Below are positions 35,102 to 48,000 of a stretch of 64,000 nt of DNA, piece after piece. Origin of the DNA: Russula earlei (Eukaryota > Basidiomycota > Agaricomycetes > Russulales > Russulaceae); assembly GCA_025769875.1 (NCBI GenBank), contig JAGFNK010000168.1:1-64000 (forward strand), in the 5' to 3' direction. Both the position numbers and the translations under genes were made by a program. Position 1 is the first letter of the stretch. Each line of letters opens with the position of its first letter. Under the pieces are notes generated by a model. The model made no database searches and had not been told where the DNA came from. It was given only the letters and a program-made list of their open reading frames with translations.

Positions 35102-36613
35102 CTATAACGCCTGGACGATAATGGTCGTATCATCCATCCACGGAGAATCCATGCCGAGCGTGATCATCTGCGAGATGTACATAAGGTCCTCTCCGCCGAG
35201 CGCATGGCGCAGCAGCCGCAGCGCCAGGTTCTCCTTTCCGGGCACTTGCCCTGCCTCGGTAACGCAGCGTGCCCAATCGGCGACCATGTCCGTGCGCCCG
35301 GCACCGTCGCACAGCTCGCTGAGGCCATCCGTGGCCAGGATGAGTAAGGACCGCGGCCCGAGTCGGCGGTGCACAACGTCTGGCTCGGACGATATGTACG
35401 GCGGCGTCCGGTTTCGTGAGAGGAACGTCTCCCACGGCGTCGGGTCCGGGACGCCAGGATATAGGTTGTAGAGCACGCGCCGGGTGAAGACCGCAGGTTG
35501 CTTGAACGGAGCATCGCCGATGCCTTTGGCGAGCAGAACCGCATCGAGTAGGGGGAGGGTGTGCCGAGCATTTACCTTAGCGGCGAATAGCGGGAGGACA
35601 GGGAAACTCACAGCGGAATGGAGCAATCGTGCCGAGCACGCGGCCGTTCAGCACGCTCTCGGGCTCGCCCGGGTGATCGCGCCGCACACGTGCGATTTCG
35701 GCCGCGTTGCTGCCATTGTGCAATACGTTCAACACCTCGTGACGAGGGAGACGCCCGTCCGCGTCCGGCGTTACGAGCACTGATGGGGTTATTCCAATTA
35801 GCCATCATTTTCGGGCGGGTCCTGAAGCATGGACCAAGGCCAAGGAGAAGGGAGTATGTGGAAGGGTGGCAGCATACCAGCTTCGCAGTCCCCGAGATTC
35901 GCTACCCACAGGTTCTCGTGTGAGGGATCAACGAGTGCGACAAGTGCAGTCGTGCCGTAGAGGCAAAGCCGGGCCTTCTGGTAGTTCGCACCTCCGCTCG
36001 GACCAGCGAAATCGTTCACGACCGCCTGGATCTCCTCATCCGTGCGGTCCGGTAGCGTGTCGATTCCTCCCGGAAACAATTCCAGCACGTCGCCCGCGAT
36101 GGCGTTGTCGAAGGCCGTGATCCCGCTCGACAGAAGATCGCGGACGACGTCAGGGGAGGGCATAGGCGCGCCTGGCCCGGTCATCACTTTGTGAAGCAAC
36201 TGCTGGACGATGATCGGAAGGTGGTGTGCGGTGTGCTCCACCGTGGCATCTCCGAGATGGCCTTTGGTGAGATTTCGAGTGGTCAGCACGGGTTTAGGTT
36301 CTTTTCTTGCGTCCAGAAAAACCAGCGTACCGTCAAAGACGCCCGTGAACGTCCACTTCATCCCATGAACGTCGAGCTGCCGCACGACGAAGCGGTCCTG
36401 CGAGGTGTAACGCGTACATGGCTGAAATGTGACGGCGTCTGCGAGGTGTCCGCGCGCGGGGTCGAAGACAGTCCGCTCTGGCCGTGCGAGGGCAGCTAGG
36501 CGCTGGGCGATGTCATTTTCGGAGAGGGGCACGAAGGAACAACGTAATGGAGAGTCGTCGGGCCGCTCCGCGAGCTCGACTTGCACTTCTGCAACAGTGG
36601 GGACGCTGGTCAT
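35102..36613 (-). CDS. PP2C-family protein phosphatase
   Basis: Four exons (36331-36613, 35878-36261, 35612-35779, 35102-35523) give 418 aa. An upstream in-frame ATG at 36658 would add 15 residues. PP2C metal-binding motifs are in order: GVFDGHLGD (split by intron 1), LWVANLGDCEA, the RCIGDAPFK motif across intron 3, ATDGLSE, and the terminal WMDDTTIIV. These Mg/Mn-dependent Ser/Thr phosphatases act in stress signalling. The long insert between motifs (DPTPWETFLSRNRTPPY) resembles pyruvate dehydrogenase phosphatase-like PP2Cs, which suggests but does not prove a mitochondrial role. The gene is divergent from the Cys-rich receptor-like gene. Confidence 0.92.
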
Positions 36614-37504
36614 TGATGTGGTGTGTTGGGCTCGGGTAAATAAGTTAAAAGAGGGCAAGATGTACGCTGGCAGTCCCAGCGTGCGTTACCCTCGGCTATT
36701 ATGAGTGGCTGCAGTGATGGGTTTGTTATTTAACTCAGACACGTCGTCGTAGGGGAGCGCCACAAGTAGAACTGATTGGGACACGCAACTCGTTTCGAGA
36801 TATCAACTGTCACTCGTGCGTCTACCGGCTTTGGTCCGAGTTGTAAGATAGGACAACGGGTGGTCGCCGGGACGGCAGGCTGTACAATAGCCTGTGTCTG
36901 CTGAAGTTGGAGATGAAGCGGTCCAAGTGGTCGATCGAACCACGCGGTCCTAGGGAAACACCGCTTGGGAGAGATGGCGGAGGGAGGTTGCCAGTAGCGT
37001 ACCTAAATACTACAGCATGGTGAGCGTGTGACTGCGCGCCGGTGGCCGCGTCAACCACGACATCGGACCATTGTGAACTAACTTGGCTATAAACAGTATC
37101 ATCATGAGACGTGACTGACGCCACCGCTCTCCTTCCATTTCCATTTCCATTCGATCGGTCGGCACCGCCCAGAGCGGACACGGACCTCGACCGTTTCAGC
37201 TCCCCTCTCGAGCTCTCGTTACAAGCAGTCAGTCACAGTCACACCCGGTCACGTAGCCCGGGCCGGTGATTGCCGATGTTGTCTTCCGAGAAAGGAAATT
37301 ATTCTGAGGTCTGCCTCTGCCTGCCTTTTTGTGTTGTTCACTTGACTGACAACAAAAAGCGTCTTTGTCTGCCCATACAAAAGCTTCGACCGCGAGGTGA
37401 TTGCGAATGTTGCTCACTCTTTTCCTACCCCCAGTGCAGCAGCGCGGGCGCTGGTTCTCCCCACTCCTTCCTTCTATCTCTCACGACCGATAATCGTTTA
37501 CGGA
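36614..37504. other. Divergent intergenic region
   Basis: 891 bp between PP2C and the Cys-rich gene. A 119-codon minus-strand ORF (36822-37181) lies here. It has no recognisable domain and was not accepted as a gene. Confidence 0.45.
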
Positions 37505-40266
37505 ATGCTCTCTGCTTTGCTAGTCACTTTGACCTCCCTCTCCCTGGTGAGGGCAGCCGCAGTAGCCGTCAACTCTTCTGTTGTTTGTTCTGCTGGGCAG
37601 TGTATTCAAGGTTTTACGAACACGACAAGTACGCCTTCACCTCCTGCTTCATCTTCCATCCTTGCTGACGCACACGCAAAGTTGGCACTGTATTATCATC
37701 CCCCAATGTAGCATCCAGCGTCATTCTCCTTCCTGGCCAGTACACATCGACCACTAATCCGCAACTTCTCCACCAACTTCTTACAACTTCTTCGACTTCC
37801 TCATCACCCTCAGTGGGCTTCAACGCCTCGTCTCTTTCTCTCCCTTTCGACGTCGCCCTACAACCCGGTCTTGCTATTTATCCACAAGCTCTGTATTCTG
37901 GACAGGCACAATTTGCTGCCCTTCCCGCTTCCCCACTATCTGGCAACTCATCGATGCCCCTTTCAGCTGGCGCGCTTGCACTGTCCTCCAACCTTTGGAT
38001 CGCAGTAACAACTGGCCCCGCGTCATCTAACCGCGTCATTCTTTGGGACTCTGTCCCAGACGTGTCTCAGCTTCCTAACATATCTTCCTTATCCCTTTCG
38101 GCCATCGAGTCTAACGCATGCTCCCCTCAATGTTCTGGCGCGGGCACTTGCTCTGCAACCGGACAATGCTCGTGTCCCCCTGGCTTCAACGGCTCATCCT
38201 GTGAGGTTTGCGCCACAGGATTTTTTGGATCGTCATGCCAGGCATGTCCTCTGGGTTGTACCCGTTGCGATGACGGACTGGCCGGTTCAGGACATTGCCT
38301 CTCATCTACGGTTTCCAACCCCTCATCGGCTTGTAATTGCCTTAACGGTGTTTGTGGCGCCAATGGTCAATGCACGTGCAACGCAGGCTGGACCACCGCA
38401 CCTAACGGCACTTTATGTGCGGCTTGCGCTCCCGGATTCTTCCTCGATGGGAACGGTAACTGTGCTGTATGCCAGCTAGGTTGCCAACAATGTGCCGACG
38501 GGACTGGCCTCTGCTTCACCTGCAAGCAAGGCCTTACCCCGAATCCTGACGACCGCACAAAGTGCGGCGCTGTGCAGCCCTTGACAAGCGCTGGCACACT
38601 ATGCCCAAACTCCTTCTTTAACAACGGGGTAACATGTCAACCTTGTTCCATATCGTGCTCGGCTTGTTCCGGGCCTACGTCGAATAATTGCACCGCATGC
38701 ATTGTTGGTCAATTCTTCCTTGGTGGAAATTGTGTCACAACGGATGGCAACGGCGTTTGTGCCGGCTCGAGCATGATTGGGAACAACAATAAGGGTGAAT
38801 GTGATAGTAAGCGCTTTTATGATCTTTGTGACCCACGTGATCAGATCTAATCGGCAACACAGGCTGCCCATCCAAGTGTACCTCTTGTGGAATTCCCAAC
38901 TTCAATGTTTCGTCATCCATCAATCAAGTACAGTGTACGGGATGTCTTCCTGGTTTCGTGCTATCAAACGGTCAGTGCGTCCAAAGTTGTCCGTCGGGAA
39001 CCTTTCTTTCCCCCAAAGACAATTTGACGTGCACTGGTATGTTCCTTCTTTTTCTCCATTCCCCACACCGTTCTGAGGACCTCCACAGCCTGCTCCTCTC
39101 AGTGTGGTACATGCGTTGGAGCGGCAGACTTTTGTCTGACGTGTAACGGCAGTCAGCTTGCTTCGGGCGGTCAATGCGTTTCTTCCTGTCCATCCAACGC
39201 CAACGCCATCGCCACCGCCGGCACATGTACCGTCTGCCACCCAGATTGCGCGACCTGTTCTGGGACTTCTTTCAATCAGTGTTCAAGCTGCCCACCCGAG
39301 AGACCTGTGCTTTCGAACGGCCGCTGTCTTCCAACGTGCTCCCAAAAAGAAGAATTCTTCGATCGTGCAAGCGGAAGTTGTCAGCCATGCGATAGTACCT
39401 GTTCGAGTTGTTCTGGTGCTGGTCCAAGTAATTGCCTCGCATGCTCAAGCTCCACCTCCGTCCTCCGTGGAGGATCATGTGTGCAAGTCAACTGCGGCGG
39501 GAGTGGGACGACCGTTGTCCCCGGTCTCGGCGTGTGTCTTTCGGATCTTGTCTCCGTCCCACAGGTTTCAGGGACATCCGTTCCCATCCCGCTTCCTTCC
39601 ATCACGGGGATCGATGCGCCCGCTGTGATCAATGCCGGTGGCGGCCGACGTCTCGCGTGGTGGGAGATATTACTCATGACGCTCGGATGTATCTTTATTT
39701 TCCTCTGCGTACTCGCACTCTTCCGCCGGCGCATGCGCGCGAAGCGGGCCAAGCGCACGGCTGCCTTTGCTGCCGCGAAGAACATCGATGAGCGTGGTGT
39801 GGGATGGCGCGAAAAGCTTGGCACCCTTTTCTCACGTGGGCCGCGTATCCCAAAAGAGGAAAAGATTGCGCTGCGCGTCGCGCGTCTGCGGAATCTAGAA
39901 GAGGAGCGGCACATTGCCGCGCTCGGAAAGCTGGGTGTGGAGACAGACGTGGAGGGCAGGGGCCGAAGCGACCCCGTCCCGTCGCAGTATGCGGGGTCCC
40001 GGCAGCTCTCCGTTACCGGCGGCGACGCAGATTCGTTCTACTCCCAAGTGACGGGTCTACCGCCGCGCGCACCAGTGCCGCGTCAGCCCGTGACGACGCG
40101 CGGTGTCGAGCGCGCAAAGTCGCTGCGGTATTCTGGCACGACGGTCAGCAGCGCGAAATCGATCACGGAGGCGCAGCGGTATGTGAAGTCTGTCGAGGAG
40201 CGGGACTGGTTCGATCCCGCGGGGACGGGTACGGGTCAGGATTCGCGGAACCCATTTCGAAAGTAG
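37505..40266 (+). CDS. Large cysteine-rich, furin/EGF-like type I membrane protein
   Basis: Four exons (37505-37628, 37712-38806, 38863-39036, 39089-40266) give 856 aa. The order is: signal peptide (MLSALLVTLTSLSLVRA), a Ser/Thr-rich N-terminal domain of about 200 residues, then about 350 residues of Cys-rich modules. The modules are first EGF-like (CSGAGTCSATGQCSCPPGF) and then furin/growth-factor-receptor-like CxxCxxxCxxC repeats. One membrane helix (EILLMTLGCIFIFLCVLALF) follows, then a basic stop-transfer segment and a cytoplasmic tail of about 170 residues rich in Arg and Ser. It has a receptor-like layout but no kinase domain. Many basidiomycetes carry such proteins, and their ligand and role are not established. 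Intron 1 could also end 27 bases earlier, but only the 37711 site keeps the frame open. Confidence 0.85.
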
Positions 40267-40852
40267 GAGAGATTCGTCATATAAGTAACCCAGCATCCAT
40301 CATCGCATAGATAGAGACGATCACGATCACTAGCTCGTGACTTTCTCTGCAACTAATTCACGACACGCTCGCTATTAGTATACCTGGACTTAATTAATCA
40401 TTACGGGAATTGTCCTTCGTCCTATGCGATGGCAATGGGTTGTCCGACGACTCCCGCTCTCTTCCCGGCCTGTCATATGATCAACGCGTCCAGGCCACAA
40501 CGGCCCCCACACATAACATTCTCCCGAGTCCACATGGGACACTGCTCCAGCCCCAGTGGATTCACCACGTCGACGCGCTTGGCGATCCTATTACTTACTT
40601 GGCGTCACGCTGGCGGTCTGCAGCCATTGTGTTCATCGTTTGCGTCTGTTCGATCCAGAGTGCATCGCATTGCTAACATCCCAAAATGACTGTCCGCTAT
40701 CAGGACAAGATCAACAACCAAACAGATACATTGTCCACTCCACTCGTTTCTTTCCATGACCATGACCCTCCGTAGCTCTCATAATAAAAGCCTCCCCTCA
40801 TTTCTTGAGCCGGACCGCGTTTGCACTCTACGAGGGGAGTCCACCGCGTGAT
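40267..40852. other. Convergent intergenic region
   Basis: 586 bp between two convergent genes. No feature seen. Confidence 0.5.
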
Positions 40853-42074
40853 TCAAGGGTTGGTGATCTGCACCTTTATCGCACCGCTCTTTGGATCAGC
40901 GCTGGTCTCGAATGCGCGAACGGCGTCCTCGATGGGGAATCGATGCGTCACCAACTTCCTGACGTCGCTCAACACGCCAGCATCCACGAGCCGAATCGCC
41001 CTAGGCCACGTGTTGGCGTATCGGTACTGGAACTTAAGGTCCACCTCCCGCGTCGACAGCCGCATGAACGGGAACTGCATCTCGCTCTTCCCGACCCCCA
41101 CCACGAACACGGTCCCGCCGAACCTGACCGCCTCGATCGCGGCCCCGATCGACGCCTCCGCGCCCGTGCATTCCAACGCGACGTCCGGTTCCACGCCCCC
41201 CATCGCCTCCACGACCCGGGCCGCGAGCGCCTCCGGCGCCTCGTCGGGTGCCGTTACACGCACGGCACGCACGCGATCCGGCACGAGCGACTCGGCGAAC
41301 GCGAGCCGTCGCGCGTCGAGGTCGGTGATGACGATCGGATGCGCGCCTGCCGCACGCGCGCAGAGCAGCGTCACGAGACCGATCGGCCCCGCGCCGCATA
41401 TCAGCGCCGCGTCGCCGAGCCGCAGGTTCGCGCGTTCCACGGCCGCGAGCGCAACTGAAAGCGGCTCGAGGAGCGCGCCGTCCTCGAATGACAAGGACGG
41501 TGGGAGCTTGTGACACCACACAGCTGGGTGCGTGATGTAGCGGCGCAACAGCCCGGGAATGGGAGGGGTAGAACGGAAGAGGACGCGCTCGCAGCCGTTG
41601 TATCGGCCTCTGAGACACGGCGCACAGGTGTGGCATGGTATGCCGGGCTCGATAGCGACGCGGTCACCAGGCTTAAGATGCGTTACGGACGGATGAACGG
41701 CGACTATCTAGTGCAATCGCTCGTATGTCGAGGTCGATAAGTGAAGGTAGTAATCGAATACCTGTCCAGAGGACTCATGGACCGAGGATGTGTTTGTCCT
41801 CAACGATCATCGGTCCGATGCGACCAGCATGCCAGAAGTGCACGTCCGAACTGCACGAGCGTGCCGAATTGGTGCTACAATTCATTCTCAGGTCCAGGCA
41901 TCACACGTACCCGCAGATTCCTGTGCTCCGTATTTCTACTACCACCTCACCGTCCCCTGGAGCTGTCCCAGATTGGATGTCCGCAGCAGATGGCTCGGCC
42001 TTGTCAACCCACAGGTTGTGCTGTGGGTCAGTGTATACGCCGATATTAGGCTTCAGATTTGAGAGTGAGGTCAT
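40853..42074 (-). CDS. Zinc-dependent polyol dehydrogenase (L-arabinitol/xylitol/sorbitol type), one-base frameshift
   Basis: Three exons (41911-42074, 41762-41850, 40853-41707) give about 368 aa if one extra base near 41779 is ignored. The medium-chain dehydrogenase pattern is clear: TGICGSDVHFW with the catalytic-zinc Cys, [17 protein letters not shown] before the zinc His-Glu, the structural-zinc cysteines in [16 protein letters not shown], and the NAD-binding [11 protein letters not shown] followed by ITDLDARR. Asp after the second strand favours NAD over NADP. Such enzymes act in pentose and polyol catabolism. The extra base falls exactly in the GHE motif that ligands the catalytic zinc. 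Reading through would end the protein early. Confidence 0.85.
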
Positions 42075-42175
42075 AGGGGTGTGGAAGAAAGGGAGCGTTC
42101 TATATTTCCATCACAAAACACACACAACCCAATGCTTGCATACACCGGGCCGAGAACCGGGCCAGCCGATGCAGG

Positions 42176-44285
42176 TCACCCGGTCCTCTCTCCAGCGGCG
42201 GCATACACATAACTTTCCACTCCCAGTATATTGACGTTCGACTAGTATTCCAGGGAGTCAGCTCGTCTGAACCACACCCAAGGGCCAGAGGAAGGCGGAA
42301 CCAACCTTTCGGGGGACATTCTGATGTGACGCGATTGCAACCCCAGCACTTGATCTCCTCCAACTTTGGGCAACCATCCATTATCGCTTTTATTACAAAA
42401 TTATCGACGGCCCTGTTCCACCCTACGTCGAGAGTGCGCAGCTCCCGTGCATTTGAGATGTCCGTCAACGCTTCCGCCGTTGTCTCGCGCCACGCGTTGA
42501 TGCTGAGCGTCGACAAGGTGGACCCGGCGCATTCCAGTAGTGCTGGCAGAGCTTGAACACCAACGTTGGGGGCACGAGCGATACTCAAGGTACTGAGAAC
42601 GGAGGGTTGCCACGCACGGAAGAACGTAGAAACGCCCTCGTCGGTGAGCGCGGGCAGGTTGTTTAGCTTGAGCGAAACGAGATTCGGAGCAAATGCGTGT
42701 ATGCCGTATTTGAGGAAATCATCACCAAGTTCGTCGTGACAAGACAAGTCTAAGTGCGTGAGTTGTGCTCCGCAGATCTCAAGTAGGTCGACCAACCCGC
42801 CTTCGGAACAGGAAGTTTTCGGAGAAGAAAGATCGAGTTGTTCCAGTTGTCGGAGGGAGGATATATTGGGGAGAAACGTGTCGTCAAGCTTTCCAAATTC
42901 CTTCAGGCGCAGCTCCGTGAGGTTGGGACAACAAGTAGGCCAGTGCTGACATGCACTCAAGGTCGAATCGAGGGCTCTGATTGAGGAGAAGGGCTTCCAG
43001 TTGAGGATGAGATTTGAAAAAGGAAACCCAGGCAGGCACGCGGACGAGAAAAGGTCCAAGAAGCTCAAGGCGTGTAATTGAAGGAAGAGACGTGGACCAG
43101 GCGTTGAGAACTGCGTCGTCCAGATGGCCGCAGAAGTCAATACGGAGGGAAGTGAGGTTTGGGTTCAATAAGGCAAGCGTCTTCAGGGCGGGTGGTTCGA
43201 GGTTAGTGCCGTCGTGGACATTGAGATTAGTGTTCTTCACGTTGTAGAAAAGAGTGGCATTCTCGGGCGTCCTGCAAATTTTCATCGAGCGGCTGAAGAG
43301 ATCAGAGGCTGCAAGTTCTTACAAGGACCGGTTCCGACAAAGAGCGCGAATTATCTTATCGAGGTTGGCGGATCCAACGTCTCCGAGTGCCTCGACGTCA
43401 TCGATATGTTTGGATATGATCTTAAAAAAGACCTCAGCAACGAGCAAGGAGATGACTTGAACGGTAGAATTACGCTCACCATTGATGCAAAGTGAGACTA
43501 GGGTGGGGAGCCTTTTCTCATGGTAATTGATGACTGTCCGCTTCTCCGCTGCGGACTTGCGCTTACGCGGGACAGAAGGTTTCTTGAAAGGGTCGGTTCC
43601 GGATGCCTTGGCACAGGGGTGGCAAAGATAGCCAGGAGATGGGTTAGCCGCCATTGTGTATCTGGTCTTCGCAAGTCATGGATATAAATACGGTACCAGC
43701 CAGACTGGTGACGAAAAGCTCACCACAGTGAATTGCTTCGTGCATTTGGCACACTTCTCAAGGCTTCCGATAGGTGGTTTGGGGTTGCTCGACTTGTTTG
43801 TCCAGAGAGACTTTGATAACGCTGTGTACCCATCGTCATCGTCTTTATAGTCGTCGTCGTCATGCTTCTTTGCCTTTTTCCGCTTCTCAAACGCTGCCTT
43901 TGGTGCCTTACGCTTCCTCTTTGTCGGAGCTTCGTCTTCGCTATCAAGATGATCAGAGTCGGGATCAACCTAAGGTGCGACGTAAAACACGGATGAGAAG
44001 GTTTGGGTGGTAAAAGATACAAACATCTCCGGCAGGCGCGCTTTGCCCTGCGTCTTGCTCTCCGTCGTCAACAGGCTCCTGAAGCACACTGGCTGACGCG
44101 TTACTAGGGCCTGCCTCAGCTTGTTGCTGCTGGGGTTGCCTACCCCGGCGACTAATAAATGCATGGTTAATGCCCGATTCCTATGGAGGAGTGAGCATAG
44201 GGATGGTCAATGGATACTATATGATACGGACTCTGAGGAACTCTGTAAGGGCTGAGGTGGGCCCGCGGACGTTGTTTCTCCTCAT
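42176..44285 (-). CDS. RAD7: DNA repair protein Rad7 homologue, with frameshifts
   Basis: Six exons are proposed (44232-44285, 44025-44180, 43724-43969, 43323-43666, 42307-43271, 42176-42241). The protein begins MRRNNVRGPTSALTEFLRESG, has an acidic/basic nuclear-localisation-like region (KRKRKAPKAAFEKRKKAKK), a small CxxC zinc-binding segment (CAKCTKQF...CHPCAK), then leucine-rich repeats (LRLKEFGKLDDTFLP, LTHLDLSCHDELGDDFL, ITRLELLG). Rad7 pairs with Rad16 in global-genome nucleotide excision repair and is a Cul3/Elongin-type ligase subunit in yeast. The frame breaks by one extra base near 42931-42937 and probably at the exon 5/intron junction near 42307. A 60-nt intron-like segment at about 43419-43479 is open in frame. 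The gene is either error-containing or decaying. Confidence 0.85.
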
Positions 44286-44594
44286 TTTAGGGTGGAGAGG
44301 GGGAACATCGCGAGGGCGACGCGACGACGCGTTAATTGGCCGAGAACAAATACAGCCAAACATGCGGCATACTATCATGGTATGGTATTGTTGTATTGCC
44401 CCCCCTCGTAATTATAACTACCATGGACACGGAGCCAAAAGTTTGAATTCGATCCCATCACATAGTATCATCATTGTCCATAACAGTGAGAGAGTTCGCC
44501 AAGGGAAACGCTGACCTACGCCTTCTGCTCCTTTCTGTCTCTTGCCATCTATCGTAACTAATCCACTAGCTTTGTCCTTGAAGAGAAGCTGCAT
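44286..44594. other. Intergenic region, no gene seen
   Basis: 309 bp between the Rad7 start and the 3' end of the first hydrophobin gene. Confidence 0.5.
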
Positions 44595-45077
44595 TTACAG
44601 GCCGAAGTTGATAGGTGTGCAGCCGACATTGATGAGACCGGCTAGATACAATTTGGAAATTAGCAACGCAAACAAGGGCTGTGGGGTTGAGAATAGCACA
44701 GACTCTGAGAAACACCGGTGCAGCAAACAGCGGTACTGGAGCTGTCACGGCACGTCAGCACGCTGATATGTGGAAATGTGGAGGGATTACCATGAGGTCC
44801 CGCCAACTAGGGAAAAGCAGGTTAAGCCGACGGCGAGGTTAGGATCGATGAACGTTCCGACGGGGAGAAGGCCAGAAAGAATAGCCGTGAGCGGGTTCTT
44901 GGTGGATGTGAGAGTGTTGCAGCATTGCACCGGCCCCGTGTTGCACTGGGAGACCGGTGGGAGGTTCGGAGGCGGGTAGCCTCCGTTACCCCTGCGCACC
45001 GAGGTGACAGAACCAGCGACTCCGCTCGCCGCAGCGAAGGCCATGATTAAAGAGACAAGGGGCTTGGTGAGCATCAT
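44595..45077 (-). CDS. Class I hydrophobin (8 Cys)
   Basis: Three exons (44791-45077, 44704-44741, 44595-44641) give 123 aa. A second ATG three bases in is equally possible. A signal peptide leads to a Gly/Pro-rich spacer (GNGGYPPPN) and then the eight-cysteine pattern QCNTGPVQCC, LTC, a Cys split by intron 1 (TSC), VCC and GC. Hydrophobins are secreted and assemble into amphipathic films on aerial hyphae, spores and fruiting bodies. This gene has the same intron positions as the three below but is more divergent and lies outside the tandem units. TATAAAAAG sits about 75 bp upstream. Confidence 0.95.
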
Positions 45078-48000
45078 TGTGAAGACTAGATGGATGCTGT
45101 GGAAATCCTGGAGCTGTGCTACGGATAGAGGAATGTATGAGGGGTGAGCTCCCTTTTTATAAGTTTTCACCTCAGGCGAAGGCCGACGCATTCATTGTTT
45201 GCCCACCAGGGATGCCGTGTGATGATGGTGCGGACCGCACCATGAACGAAGGTATCTTTTTTTCCGACACCGTGCGGCGTGTGAGGTGTCACCTTCAGAA
45301 TATCACGGGCTTTAGGCGCATGAAGACTGTATGCAGTAACAGCACCACTTGAGGGTCAGCTATGCAGAAAGACAAGACTTTCGAGACTCGACTCGGAACG
45401 GAAATTGGGGATTAATGGCCGACGTGCGGCACGCATGTAATAGAAGAACATCGCAACAGAGCCGAGAACACTGTCTAGACTTTGGGTCCCCGTCTATTGG
45501 TCGAGTTGTGAGGACAGCAGCACTGGATGCTCGAGGGCTAGACACCAAGATCTCTCAGCAGACGACGTCAACTCCAGTGAGGCCCCAGAGCCATGAATGG
45601 AGTTCTCGGCCAGTGGAGGGGTCTGACCTGTCCGCAAGGCTACATCGTGTTGTTGTAGCTGATGCGAGAGTTACAGAAGAACAGTGGAGATTGGTGTTCT
45701 CATTGTGCTCCGTGTATCTCATCAGGCAATGAACTGTAATTCCCGAAGAGAAAGGAGTTCGCTGCCACCAGGGCGAGTACAGTTCTTGACGTGCTAAACC
45801 CATAATATAGGTCTGAATTGCCTATCATGGGTTTGATGTCGTCAAATAGTGGGTAATTGAGCGATTAAAATATATTTGCACCCGGGTTCGAAGCGAAGAC
45901 ACTGGTCAACATTGGGACACGTGTCAGTGAGACCATGGACAGGACTGACCCTTCGCAGTCTTCATTCGTTCCCTTCCGATCATACGACCATGCTATTCAC
46001 TCACTCCTAATCCACGTCGGCGGGAAAATATGCTCTATTGACCCAGATCCCAGATGTCGGGTTCTTACTTTTGTTAGAACGCCGCTCGATACGTGAGCAA
46101 TTGTGTAAGAATTGGGTGGTCGATGTCTGTCGTACAATTCCTGGGTAAAAGGACTCCTCTCCGGGCACAGAGCAAGGACAATGGTTGGTCTAAACCTCGA
46201 CGAGGGTGCAGATAAAAGCGCTATGTGAGATTTCCACTTTTCGTAAGTCTGCCGCCGATGGTAATGATCAAGGAAACAGGATGTCAAGCTTATATTGTAA
46301 TTGTTTCCTGGACTTCGTGGGTGGAGCAGAGCAAGTAGCGTTGTAAGTCGAGGCTGCGTTTGCGAGTGAAAGGTGTCCGCCAAGGAGGAGTGGAGAGGCG
46401 GCGGCCCGCGCTGACGACGAGAGAACTGGGTATGAGGAGAACCCTTTCCTCCTCCCTTACTGCCATTATCATCCTTCCTTTTGACAGCTATTCCCATCAC
46501 CGCGCAGTCGCTTGTCCAAAACAAAACGCCCCAACACCCGCAATCACACCTTAGCCCAGTGATTCCAACCTCATCGCATCCCTCGCTGCGCCATCCATTC
46601 CTCTATCTCTTCCGGGCTCGGATGGTATAATTGAGCCGCAATCAATAGTACTTTCTTTTAGCTTTGATACCCATCCTGCCTGCGTAGCCGTGAGGTCGCC
46701 TTACGGCGTGATGGCGGTGGAAATGCGGCGGCTACTCGAAAAGACAGGTTGAGCATGTCAACCTAAAGCGAACAATTCGTGTATTGATGGGAAAAGATGC
46801 GAAGCAGGTCACGTAATAAAAACGACGGCTACTTGACCCTGCTAAAATGATGGGGACGGCCGCTCAACCTCCACAGGCTACCATCCCACGTGCCAGCAAG
46901 TATTAATCAGTATGAGATAAACTCTGCCGCACTACGACCAATGCTCGCTTCCTAAAACGAGACAGATACACGGATGGAGGGGACGTCGGTGAGCAATTCG
47001 ATGGCAGTGGATATCCTCAGTGACATAACCTTAGTATGACACGTCTGCATCAGGACAACTAGAGAGAGGAATTCTCTCACTATGTGCTCGGTCATGTTTT
47101 CTTGAATGGAATCAACGCCTATTTCCTGCCTACAGCTGCTCATCTTACGTCGTCCTGATCATATTGACGTTTTGCTTTGTTCCCGATGAAATCCAGCTGA
47201 TTACGAATCAAAAACCTGCCAAGAGTCAGCTCGACCATCAGCCCTAGTCGAAAGATATGCCTGGGAGCTGAATCACTACCCAACACTCGTTGAATGTATG
47301 GTACGGAGGGCAAACCGAAAAGTGATAAAAGTGAAAGTGGAGATCGCGAGGGAAAGATTGCAAGTCCGAACGCCTACGAAAATGAGTACGCAAGCTCTTA
47401 TATTTGTAGCACTGACACTACGGCGTCGATGCGAGGTTTATTCACTTACATTTGTATTGATAGATTCCTGTAAGAGAGTGGGAGGATGTATTAATTGCGG
47501 GACTGTTTGTAGACCACTGGCATCATGATGGCAATCCCAGAGCCGCTGTACGCAATCCCTTGTTGGCTTCCACCAGGTCCCGCCATCAATCGGTAGCACA
47601 CACTCTAAGGAGCAATGTAACCTTTCATGGGGCCCGTAGAAATGATGGAAATTCTCTCTCTCGTAGCTACAAACGCAAGGCTATGGTGGTGGCCTAATTA
47701 GGCCTCATTAAGGCCTCATTCTTTATCTGTGGCTACTCGCTTAATGCCGAGTGCCGAGGACATGGCCCGGCGCTACTGCAAACAAAACGCGAACGACGAC
47801 TCCATCAAAAGGTAAATCTATACCATGATCTTAAAGTCATATCGAAATGGCTCGATGAAAACAAGGCAAGTTCGTTTTCTTAAAAAAAATTAATTGCCCT
47901 ATTTCTCTATGAAATTTAAGGACACGAAAGGCAAAAACTGAGTTGTTGATTTACTTTTCCTGATGGGGCCCAAGTTGGACGTCGAAGCTTGAAGGTTGAA

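Noticed and set aside
36822..37181. 119-codon minus-strand ORF as a gene
   Set aside because: No domain, no supporting splice structure, and it lies in a divergent promoter region.
45880..45910. Possible tRNA T-loop (GGGTTCGAAGC)
   Set aside because: No complete cloverleaf could be drawn around it.
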